From contig JAZGUH010000420.1 in assembly GCA_037893225.1 (NCBI GenBank), positions 1-64,000 of the forward strand: 64,000 nt of DNA, given 5' to 3'. Shown here piece after piece: positions 11,259 to 23,200 of the stretch. The notes under the pieces were generated by a model that saw only the letters and a list, made by a program, of their open reading frames with translations, searched no databases and was not told where the DNA came from. The position numbers and the translations under genes are program-made. Every line of letters starts with the position of its first letter. Position 1 is the first letter of the stretch. The stretch comes from Hippasteria phrygiana. Taxonomy: Eukaryota; Echinodermata; Asteroidea; Valvatida; Goniasteridae.

Positions 11259-11705
11259 GGCGATTGTGTAGTGTAGCGCCCTGTTCAGGGAACGAAAATC
11301 CACTTTTAGGTTATTGGAATTGCCAAAGTAGTTAGCGACATTACAAACCAAAACTCAAAAGGTATTCCGTAGATAAAGGGCAGGGTTTTAGTTTTTGAGG
11401 GAAATTTTGTGGTAAAGCGACGATGAAGACGACAAACGGGAAAATACTGAAAGATGGCGATCACCGCGATGCAGAGTACAAAACACACAAAACCGAGTTG
11501 ATTCACATGGCAACTGCCGTAAAGCGCTTAAGAAAATTGCATTTTCTACTGCAATAAACTGTTCAAAATTACTGTTCAAAAAAAGATGTCAATATAATTC
11601 AGAGAAGTCTGCTTTAGGTTGAAAAAGTCATTTTGGAATGAGAAAAAATACCCTCGACTCTAATTTGATCAAAACTAAAGAGGGGCCCTACACTACACAA
11701 TCGCC
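11259..11705. mobile_element. MITE, TIR GGCGATTGTGTAGTGTAG (copy 2)
   Basis: Same family as 5171-5605, internal sequence in the opposite direction. It lies downstream of LOX-A in unit 1. Confidence 0.8.
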
Positions 11706-12146
11706 AACAATGGTACCCGGCAAGTTGGTCTTTGAGTGGTACCCCACAGGGGAAATTGTAAAGATGTCTTGAGAAGAATAACACATGCACGTGTATCGGC
11801 TATGCTGATGCTCAAGTTGTGGCGACGCATATACCTCAGGCTACTTTTATAGTGAAATTAATTAAATTGATTGGTCAATTGAGTACTATTCATAATAGAT
11901 GTGCATGCGGTGCATTCACTATTTACAGCGTCGCTATGACCCCGTGGGTCCGGAACAACGAGCTGTGAAGACACCCAGACCGTACATAAATAGCGGCGAG
12001 TTTTAAAAAATAGTTATGTGTACTCAATTGACACGTGATCGCACGAAAGCATCTAAAAGTGCATAATTACGAAAATGTCTCCATGTCTGAAAAGAATGCT
12101 GGCCTCGCCAACCCAATTAGTGTTTGATGTTAATGTAATCTCAAAA

Positions 12147-12472
12147 CAGGGTTCCCACCCTTTCATGAAAACAAAATTCCCTGATTTTCCCACGAGTTTT
12201 CCCTGATGAATTTTTAAAATTCCAGGATAATTATTTTGACCTATATCCAGTTTGACACGTCTTCAATGTCGTTGAAAGAGAGATAAAGAGGGATTTCCAC
12301 ACTGAAAAGCCACCATAGCCAATCATCCAGTGGATACAGACTGACCACTTTCTCTTTTCCCTGATTTGAGGCATTATTCTCAAATTCCCTGACTTTTCCC
12401 TGACTGTAAAAAGCGAAACTCATTTCCCAGGTTTTCCCCCGATTTCCAGGATGCGGTGGGAACCCAGCCCTG
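12147..12472. mobile_element. hAT-like MITE downstream of LOX-A
   Basis: Ends CAGGGTTCCCACC and GGTGGGAACCCAGCCCTG, with internal TTTTCCCTGA words, are typical of hAT-type non-autonomous elements. It ends 122 bp from the LOX-A stop codon, so it may lie in the 3' UTR. Duplicate at 41886-42238. Confidence 0.75.
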
Positions 12473-12594
12473 CAAAACTATGACCCGTCGGACATTCCGT
12501 TAGCTTTCCCAACTTCTTAGAACAAACATCCGAATTTGGTCCGTGACGGTCTCACTAAACCTACTGTAGACCATGGATTCTACAGAATTCGCAA

Positions 12595-12709
12595 TTAGAT
12601 ACTGATGGCATTTGGGACCTCCTTCGGGTGGCAGTAGTCATAGGGGAATTCCCTGTGTCTGTTACGCTCGTCGATGGTGATCCCAATCTGCTCCAGATCC
12701 TCCTGGAAC
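12595..12709 (-). CDS. LOX-A exon 12 (C-terminal iron-ligand Ile, stop)
   Basis: 115 nt, QFQEDLEQIGITIDERNRHR then YDYCHPKEVPNAISI and TAA. The free carboxylate of the last Ile is the fifth iron ligand in this family. No AATAAA is obvious close downstream on the minus strand, so the 3' end is not assigned. Confidence 0.95.
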
Positions 12710-14120
12710 CTGAACGAGGAAAAGTACAAAAAGAAATGCGATGACGGCTTCATCTCAATAAACAATCATTATCACAAAATGTGACTTTTTAGCTTCACTT
12801 TAGCCCTCACTTTTAAGTTTTAAAGGCCTTAATTAAAGCCTGGCGTTGGGGGCGAATTTCATAAAAAATATTACTGAATGGAAACTGCTTACTGTTCGAG
12901 AGCTTTGACGGCAATGGGACAGAAGCCGTACTGCATCTCGAAGTCACCCAAGCTGTTGGTGGTCTTTTCGCTCAGGAGTCGAGTCACTTTCATGACTTCA
13001 AGGGTCACGTACTTATCAGGAAGACTATCAAGAATGTCCTTCTCAGTACGTGGACTCTGCGAACACGGATGGAAAATAACTGATAAATAATAATTTATTA
13101 TTAATCATTAATAATAATATAGGTTTTCCCGGCCAATTTAGACAAAATTTAATTAAATGTAATACTCGAATCATTCAATTTCGTTTGAAAATTGATGCTC
13201 CGTTGAATCAGCATTCAACAGTCAAAAAGAGTAATTCCATTTCAGCAGTTAGCATTTACTGGCCAAATAGGATCATTCAAATTCACGAGTTCGCAAAGAT
13301 CATTCAATTTCGTAAAAGCCAGCAGCAAGAGGCTGGTCAACCATTCAATTTTATCAATTGGCAAACATTTTTCAAATGTTTACATTCAAATTCGTTTCAA
13401 TGGTATGTGCTTTCTGATTCGTATTTTAATTTGATGTGGTCCGAACATTAGCAGAAACATAAAGACCAGTGCAAACTATCACAAGGCTATAGCGATAGAT
13501 TTTGTTTTCATTTCAAACTCATCACTATAACTTTTTAAACTTTACTTAACAGTCTTCTATATACAGGGTACAGGCTTTAACTTTAATCATGGGATAACAA
13601 AGCAAAAGGAACAATTACATTTGTATTGCAATTAAGACAAAACACATGCATATGACGTAAATGAAATGCAAAAAACACGGAAACGCATCTAACAAAGAAA
13701 AACTCAAGTGCCAGTAAAAGAGCTATTGCCAGCTTCCTCGAATAAACAAGCTATAACTCATGTTTAATTTGAACGCACAGAATTTGAAATTCATTGCCCA
13801 TAAACGAAAAAGAAAACAAAAAATAGCAACAAATTTATGTGCGCTTCGATGAGTCTTGATTTGATTTCATGAATTATAGATAGGTAGTAGAAATTCAACT
13901 GAAGATTGGTGAAAATGTAGTCTTGAATGCCTATAAACGAAATAGAATGACTAAAACGAACCTGAATGAAAAGAACAAAATCATGTGAGCACAAACACGA
14001 AACTTAATGCAATAGTAGCTAAAAAGAAACACTGGTTTGATTGAATTAGGGGAAATGCGTGAATTTGAATGCATATTAATGAAATTGAATTAATTTGTGA
14101 TGAAATTGGCCGGGAAAACC

Positions 14121-14203
<83 letters not shown>

Positions 14204-17200
14204 TAATAAATCTCCTGGATGCGGCAAATGGGCGACTCTTCCCGAAATAAACTTATTCGGGCGACACGAGTGTCGCCCTTTTAGAGCACTTTCCCAACGC
14301 ACCTTTCTAAAAAACACTCCAAAGGGGCGACTTTAACAATAGGGCGACACCAAATTGTCGCCCTATTCGACCAGGTCACCCTAACCCACTCTTTTCCAGG
14401 ATTATGTGTCGCCCTATCCGGCAATTGAGGAAAATAATTTCAATAATGACAGGCCATGAAAGGTTTAGCTGACAAGCGGTCTCTGGACGAAGACAATAAT
14501 AAGTTTCAGAAAATATATGAACATAGGGCAAGATAAGTTCAGTTGGAAGAGTACCGGTACGGTAACCGGAGGCCGCAGGTTCAAATCCCGCTTCTGCAAG
14601 TGTTTTTTGTTCACTTTGAAAATTTGAAAAGTCTAGCTGTTAGAAGTTTGTTTTCCCCTTTGCCACCTTTTTGCGTACATAGGGTACCTACATTCGCAAC
14701 AGCCACCATCAACCAATGACAAGAAACACAATCAGGTGACATTATGCCAACCCTGCGACTATAATTCTTAGGGTGTGCTGGAAGCCTTGTTCCTGAGCGA
14801 CCCACGAACACTGCTCTGTTGTCAGGTTGCCGTTTATGAATGAGGAAGTGCGCAGGTAGAGGGCGCTGATCGCCGTAGGTGTCATCAACAGCATGCTCCA
14901 GGCCTCTATACGATTGTACATTTTTTTCATGACAAGTATAACCAACATGAAACTGTCTGAAAATGCTACTCATGCGAACTTCGTACGATTTGGTTGATCC
15001 AGTTCCTTATCCAAGCTCACCTCTTACATGTTTTCAAAATCACTGCTTCTCTCAAATGCACAATCAATCAACAGGAACTTTCCAAAGATGCGCCTTGTTC
15101 GCTCTTTGTTCTCGTTCGTCATGTACTCCCCAAGAACTCTGCATTTGATAAAGTAGTTGTTGCTAAAAAACTTACGCAAGGTGTTACCCAAGTCTTTAAC
15201 GGTGTGCCATGACACTTTTACACCATGGTGACCTACTTAACAAAACAGCGCCATGGCACACCGCAGAGTTAAAGTGCTATATAACTTTTCTATGTGTAAT
15301 TGCCCGACTAACACGGCTGCCCACCACTCAATTTCCCAAGAAGTGGGCAGTGAAAACAGCGTTCGAATACGCCGCTAGCACTATCATTACAAGCATACCT
15401 TATCTGTGGGAGGGGCCATCCTCATGTAGGCTGAGTAGTAAGGAGGGAAGGCAAAGTCGTCATACTGGGCGAAGTTTGCAACACCATGTGACACGCTGCA
15501 AATGAACATGATGGGCGTGACCGTCCGGATGATGTCTTCAACGGTGGCAAATTTCCCATCAGCAGGTATGCCCTGAAGTGAAACAAATTTTCGGTTCGTA
15601 TATACATCACCACTCCAACGATGAAGTCGTTTGTTTGATCAGATATAATGGCCAGCCTCGGCAAATTTAACTATTTTGTATACTGAACTTAGTATTCTCC
15701 GTACGCCATGATCATAGTGGATATGTGCGCTTTATAAATGGACGCATTATTGTCGATTGTAAAATTGCCTCACACTAGGCAATTTTTGCAAGCAAATTGA
15801 AGGCACCTAATACCACTGCAGGCTAAAGGAATGCTTGAGTGGCACGAGTTGCATTTTTCTGACAATGTTTTTCTTCTTGGAGATTGCCTGGAACTAATTG
15901 CCTGGAACTAATTGCCTGAATAAGCTAGCTCGGTATCTCGAAGGTCAGAGGTTATTCGGGATAAAATAGCTGACGTAATGTCACGCGAACGCCCATTCTG
16001 ATTGAATTTAACGCGTGCGCGTTGTGCGTCCACCTTGCGCGTTCATACGCGCGTGTTTATAGGTCACGGGTCATTCGGGATAACTATGCCATTGTGCACA
16101 TGTGCAGTTGAAATACCGAACTGGCTGATTGCCTTGTGACACGGCCCTAAAATAACGAATAATCTTTTTCCATTGTCCTGTATTTTTACATTCTGTACGT
16201 TTTATGCGACCTACTTAACAAAACAGCGCCATGGCACACCGCAGAGTTAAAACACCTCGCCCACAGATTCTGTGTCTCGATTGGCCGAGAGCGAATAACA
16301 TGACATTCGCTATTTTTGCTATCTTCCTGTGCACGGCCAAAAGTACAATACCCGTAGCAACCAATTAGCACTATACCCGTAGCAACCGAAGTACTGTACG
16401 CATAGACTTCTTCGCAAATATAAATACCGCCTGGTTGAGACGTACGTCACAATGGTTAAAAGGGATTGTGGGAAGGGATGAGACTGCTATTTCCTTCCCA
16501 CAATGCCTTTTTACCATTGTGACGTCTCAACCAGGCGGTATTTGCGAAGTTGTCTATAGCACCAGTATTGTGTGCAAAATGCATATGGATACGGTACAGT
16601 GTGCGCGTTGCACATAGCGCGTATTCTTCCCAAGTGCTAGCGCAACAGAACTGGATTCAAACACATCGTGAAGGGGTAGTTTGGAAAAGTGCAAATAATT
16701 GTCAACTAATTTCAAATTCAAATAGACGTATACTTAACTGTATTTAAATGAAATTAATCAGTTTGCACTGAAATCAAGCAGAATCCATGGGAGAGGCGTT
16801 AAAAACAAATATTGCTTTATCTCGTAGTGTAGTAAAACTAGCCTTCCTCGGTGAATCATGGAGATTTATATTTTCCCCTCGGCCGGCTCCGCCTCGGGAA
16901 ATATAGAATGCTGCATGGATCACCTTGGCTGCAGGAGGCTAGCTTTACTACACCACTCCAAGCAGTCAATATTTGTATACAAATAACATTTCTTATAATA
17001 ATAACATGTTATAATCACCTTAATCCCAACACCGCCTTTATCCTGGGGAGTGGCCATCAAACGCCCCCACTCCTGCAGCTCGTAATCACCAGCTATCAAT
17101 TCCGCAGTTTCTGGAGCAAGTTAAAAACAAAAACGAACATTAATTGTCTCATTGAAATTGAAATTAAATGTCACTCATGTCACCGAGGGTGTGGGCCTAC

Positions 17201-20200
17201 ATTTTCAGCAAGTCTTTAGGAATCGTTGCCGAAGTTTCAGGAAGTCACAAAAAAGTAATAAATCTGTCAATTCATGGTAGTACGCCCGCCCAATTTAAAA
17301 CCATTTCTGCTTACCAAAAAGTTTATAATACAGACACTATGCAAATAGGATTAATTTAAATTTAATTAAATTTTTTTCTGGTAATCAAACCAAGGATTCG
17401 TCAAATTAAAGCGCATATCGCACTGTAGCTCGAAAGCCCGAAGAAACCTGTTGGAAGAAAACGAAGAAATATTCAGTTTCAGAATTTTTAAGCTAAAACA
17501 TTTCCATGTTAATATAAATGTCAAAGACCTTTCTAGCTATACCAGGGTATATGCTGATGATATTTTAATATTCATGTTAATGAAAATTGTAATATCCATG
17601 AAGCCAAAACATTGCGTCATCAGAGGATAAACAGGGGCATCCTCATAATACTGTTTAGAAAATAATAGAACAGTTTCTCTATTTTCTTTTCTGGATAGGG
17701 GTTCCATGATTTAGTTAATTACCATAATAAATATATTGTTTGGAACCGTTTTCCCGGAATCGCAGGAATTCCTTTTAGACATCCGGGGGGGGGGGGGGGG
17801 GGGGGGGGGTCTGTCAGGTAACAATAGTTTAGAGTGTGTATAGGCTATATGGACAAGGGGGGGGGGGGGGGTATGGTCCTATATCTTGCTGGGTATATAA
17901 CGCCACACTTTTAGCCCCCCCCCCCGAACAAAGACACTGTTAATTTTAGAGACCGCCAACATAGCACAGTTGGTAGAGCACCGGTACGGTATTCCGGAGG
18001 TCGGAGGTTCGAATCCCGCTCCTGCCAGTTTTCTTTGTTAAATTTGAAAAAAATAAAACTTCTTTTACTTCAACAGAAAACAAAGATTAAGATCATGCTC
18101 GTGTGACAGGTGCGGAAAAAGCCCCCCCCCCCCCCCCCCCCCCACTTTTTATATTTTTTTTACTTGTATATTTTGTTTCGTATATTATGCAATAACCCAG
18201 TTTGGCGCCACCAGCGGCGTCACACACACTCACACTCCATTCCATTCCATTCCAGAGACACTGAACATGTAGGCCTATGTCTCCTTTCCTTCTCTGAATC
18301 TACAGGTGAATACCTTTGATTTATTTTCACTTCGTTTATATACTGTTATTACTTTTTGTTGTTTTCTCATATTTAGATATGCAGGTATTTATTTATAATG
18401 ACAGGATTGCCATGAAATCTGTATTTTTATGCTAAAACCTTGTCCCTTTCTGTTGGTAAACTTGAGCGAGTTCACTTTTGTAAATATCTCACTTTAACCA
18501 AACCTTTCAGTAATGTGTCAATTAATAACGCCTTAGAGAGAGTTCCTTATTTCATTCACTTAGTTCATTTCATTGATTTTGTTATTTTGATGTCATTTAT
18601 CTTGATTTTTGATGCGCCCGCAAGACGGCGGTAAGGTTTTTCCGCCAAACTATTTTTCCTTTAAAAGTATCTATCATTCCACAATTTTGATTCAGAACAT
18701 CCATTATTTGTTTTTGTTTTAAGAATTATGTCCACATTTGTCTATCGATTGCTTGTAAAATACGTTTAAGATTATTTGCTTTTGTCAGACCTTGTCCGTC
18801 ATTTCGTAATCTCGTTAATACGACATGTTTCTATTAATTTGATTTCTTGTAAACACAGACTCACACTCAATTCCAGAGACACTGAACATTTATGTCTCCT
18901 TTCCTTCTCTGAATCTACAGAAATAAAACACCGGTGAAGACAGGATATTGCCGTTCTCCTCCGCTCATCTATTTTGGCCTCATTCTTAAGTGTCACACTC
19001 ATATTGTGACGTATCAAGAAAAGTTTAACTTGATATCTATTGCACATTCCTATACGCCTCTTCCATGTTAGGACTTTTTTGTGGATACAAAATCTGATAA
19101 TTAAACTACAATCACCGTAGTGTGCTTCGACGACCATTCTGACGTATTTCTCCATTGCCTCGTAAACCAGCAGGGCGTCGTCACGGTAATGGTAATTTGG
19201 AAGTGCATGCACGTCGTCGACCCCGCGCTCCTTGAGGTCGTTGGGAAGGGTGCCCTCTACGTCCAGGCGCCACCTGTTGAAGGCCCGTCCGACCAGGTGA
19301 AACATTCCGTTGCGACCGATATTCATGGTTTCGTCCACCCATCCGTCGACTGCGATCAGAAGGGCCAGACCACGGCTGTGTATACAGTAAAGAAACAGAA
19401 TCACTATTACACCGAAAGCCTACTTTTGTATATGTGCCAGAACCCAACAAAATGAGTCACAAGTCGCCAGAGTTACTTTTGAGTTACATGCCCTTAAACA
19501 TGACTGATACTGTCGAAATCAATAGGAATTGTCAAGGCTTTAACCCACATAATGTCCACATTCATTAGTATGTCAAACTGAGTGATACATCAAAATGAGG
19601 AGCCATGTTTGCCCTTTCCAAAAAATGACCTTAAGACTCATTTCGTAGGATCCGGTCAATATTATAAGGAAAAAAATGCGGCAAGTGTTTTGTTCATTCA
19701 ATTAGATTTTCGTTGGAGTGATGGTCATGCTATAGTAGATACAACCTGTTATGCCCGTCCCTGTATGGTTTTGCGCTACCCGAGTCGTATAAAATCGGGG
19801 GTACCACTACAGTAATAAATCGATAGCATCACAATAGGATTCATGTCCAATTAAAACTATAAACAATAATAGAAAGTGCTTGTGACAAGTTGTGACATTG
19901 ACTCAGTATTATTTTTACATACCTGTTGATGGCCATGAGGAACAGGAAGTGCGGCGCCAGAAGACGGAAGAGTGGATGAGAGGGGGAGAGAGACACGTGC
20001 ATGGTGACCGCCACCGACTCCATGGCCAGATGAGTCAAGCCAAGATGATTGCAAGACTGGTGGTAGGCGGCGTCAGCAAAGTTGAACCACATCTTAGCGA
20101 GGAGCCATGTGTACTCTGGGTCGCTGGGGAGGAACACCTGAAGACAAAAGACGAAGGGGATTGAAGTATATAATAATACATTTATAGGCGCGCCTCATGC

Positions 20201-23200
20201 AAGGTTACTGGCCAGGACAAGCTGAAGAGAATGAGGTGCTGCACGGCACAGGTGTGTACATTTATCTGGATGATGCATAGCGGAGATGTCCAGCCAACAT
20301 TCTCTGAAGTGTAGTGATGTGAATACCACCGGTGAGCGAGCAGGGTTTAGCCAAAAACCAACATCCCGAACAACCAGCCAACCAGACTTTCTAGTCAGGC
20401 CACCGGTGAGCGAGGAAGGTTTAGCCAAAAACCAACATCCCGAACAACCAGCCAACCAGACTTTCTAGTCAGGCTACCGGTGAGCGAGCAAGGTTTAGCC
20501 AAAAACCAACATCCCGAACAACCAGCCAACCAGACTTTCTAGTCAGGCCACCGGTGAGCGAGCAGGGTTTAGCCAAAAACCAACATCCCGAACAACCAGC
20601 CAAACCAGACTTTCTAGTCAGGCCACCGGTGATCGAGCAGGGTTTAGCCAAAAACCAACATCCCGAACAACCAGCCAACCAGACTTTCTAGTCAGGCTAT
20701 CGGTGATCGAGCAGGGTTTAGCCAAAAACCAACATCCTGAACAACCAGCCAACCAGACTTTCTAGTCAGGCCAGCGGTGAGCAAGCAGGGTTTAGCCAAA
20801 AACCAACATCCCGAACAACCAGCCAACCAGACTTTCTAGTCAGGCCACCGGTGAGGAAGAAAGGTTTAGCCAAAAACCAACATCCCGAACAACCAGCCAA
20901 CCAGACTTTCTAGTCAGGCCACCGGTGAGCGAAGAAGGTTTAGCCAAAAACCAACATCCCGAACAACCAGCCAACCAGACTTTCTAGTCAGGCCACCGGT
21001 GAGCGAGGAAGGTTTAGCCAAAAACCAACATCCCGAACAACCAGCCAACCAGACTTTCTAGTCAGGCCACCGGTGAGCCAGAAAGGTTTAGCCAAAAACC
21101 AACATCCCGAACAACCAGCCAACCAGACTTTCTAGTCAGGCCACCGGTGACCGAGCAGGGTTTAGCCAAAAACCAACATCCCGAACAATCAGCCAACCAG
21201 ACTTTCTAGTCAGGCCACCGGTGAGCCAGAAAGGTTTAGCCAAAAACCAACATCCCGAACAACCAGCCAACCAGACTTTCTAGTCAGGCTACCGGTGAGC
21301 GAGCAAGGTTTAGCCAAAAACCAACTTACCGGGTTATCGGGTCCTTTCTTCTGCTCAAGCTGGACAGCGACAGGAATGAGATGTTTGTCCTTATCCACGA
21401 AGAACAACCCAATCGGCGAAACAACCTGAGATGATAAAAACAGAAAACTACTTTAAGCAGGGTGGATAAAACACAATATATTCTTTTAAACAAAGTATGG
21501 CAGGTTTGCGGTAACACCATGTGAAATTTCTCTCTTGACTTGTGTGTTTCTGAAAAGAACCGGTTGTTTTAACTCGACGTTTCGAACAGTATGCTCTGTT
21601 CGTCATCGGGAGACTGAATGTATGAAATAGCCAACCGGTGAGAGTTTGAGCTAAATTCATCAACCGAGTCAGGAGAAAGTAAAAACAAAACTATTCTATT
21701 TGAAAGAGGGTGTTGATTGCTGAGAGAAGTCTGCGTCATTTTGTAGTTTTATGTAGATTGTGTATTGTAGAATAAAACAGCCAATTATTTCTGCCATGAA
21801 AGAACAAAAAAGTGACTTTTGAGAGCTATTTTTATTAAGTCCCCTCTAGCGCAGTATAGCCCGCTGGTGCTATTTGTCTAAAAGTCGTCGCTGCGGGCAG
21901 CAAACAAATCTGACGTCATAACAAGAACTCCCTTTTGTGCCAAGTGTCAGACACAAAAGGAAGTTCGTGTTTTGATACAAACAGTACATTTTCAGAGTAA
22001 AACTTGGTGTTTGATCATCATTGTGGTATAAACGGCGAACCTGATTGGTCAACGGAAATAAATATTAATGAGAAATTGATTGAAATAAGGTATACATGGT
22101 GAATCTAAAAACAGAATAGGAGTACTTTTTACGCCTGTGACATTATGTTACCTTAATAACTAAAAATCTTTGAATCGGCTAACTCTTTGACAATTCATTT
22201 CAGCCCCCAATTGAGTTGAATAACTCGGCAATAGGGAAATAATTCAAAAACACTACATGAGGCCTATCTTGGTTTTCAAAATTTGGACTATTAAACGGTG
22301 GGTCCATTCCGGCGAAAACGAAAAAAAAAATTATATAAAACGGATTGACAAAACTTTAAAGGGGAACAAAATCCCATCAAAATGTGATTATGCAGTTGAA
22401 CAATACAATGTATTTGGGCGCCCCAACAAATGATGCACTTAGCCGCGGGTGAACACTAAGCATAAGTTGCAAATCACATGACTAAAGATTTGGCCCAAAA
22501 TACACAAAGTGAACAAAGAAAACTGGAAAAAGCGGGATTTGAACCTGCGACCCTCGGAATACTGTACTGGCGCTCCAGCTGCGAGCTATCTTGCCCTGTG
22601 TTGGCGGTCTCCCAAACTGTCAGTTTCTGTGTGGGGGCGCTAGTCAGACGTCATAAACCCATAATGCCGTATAACCAGGGATCGCACCGCAACGATACCC
22701 TGGGAAGCGAGTGACAGGGACATTGTGGGGATCACTCAATGAAGATACGACTTTCAAACTTCGTCAAACAAACCACAAGGGAAACTGACGAGGTAATTTG
22801 AACCTACACATTTGAATAACACAACCTACCCTGAGCGATGGCCTGTGCTCGGTCTCTGCTTAAATTTTGAAACATCTTGGAGCATTTGTCTACCTACTTA
22901 CCGGTGTTCCCTGCTTCACTGGGAGGTTCTGCAGGATCTCGTAGTCAATGTAGTACAGCTTCTTCTTGTCGATAGCTTCTTGGATGGTCATGCCTTCAAG
23001 GAACGGCCCAAGCATCTCATCAGTCACTCCAAACCTAACGACAGAGCAGGCACTGGCCGTTAATGGGCTTGTTAAGAAAGTCACTGACAAAGTAGTGGGA
23101 AATAGGGAAAGGTCGAGTTGTCTCTACGGTCGAGTTGTCTCCACCCAGGATAGTTATGTTTGATTAGCCAATGTGCGCTTAACTTGCAGCCGGGGCCTGT

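Noticed and set aside
14742..14966. Alternative last exon of LOX-A
   Set aside because: A phase-0 join from exon 10 reads into a stop, the protein does not resemble the lipoxygenase C-terminus, and the genuine exons 11 and 12 follow.
20325..21323. CRISPR-like array of regularly spaced repeats
   Set aside because: Units are directly tandem without unique spacers, in an intron of an animal gene.
22478..22714. Frame with KAGFEPATLGILYWRSSCEL
   Set aside because: This is the familiar antisense reading of a tRNA-derived SINE; it repeats at 53912-54178.
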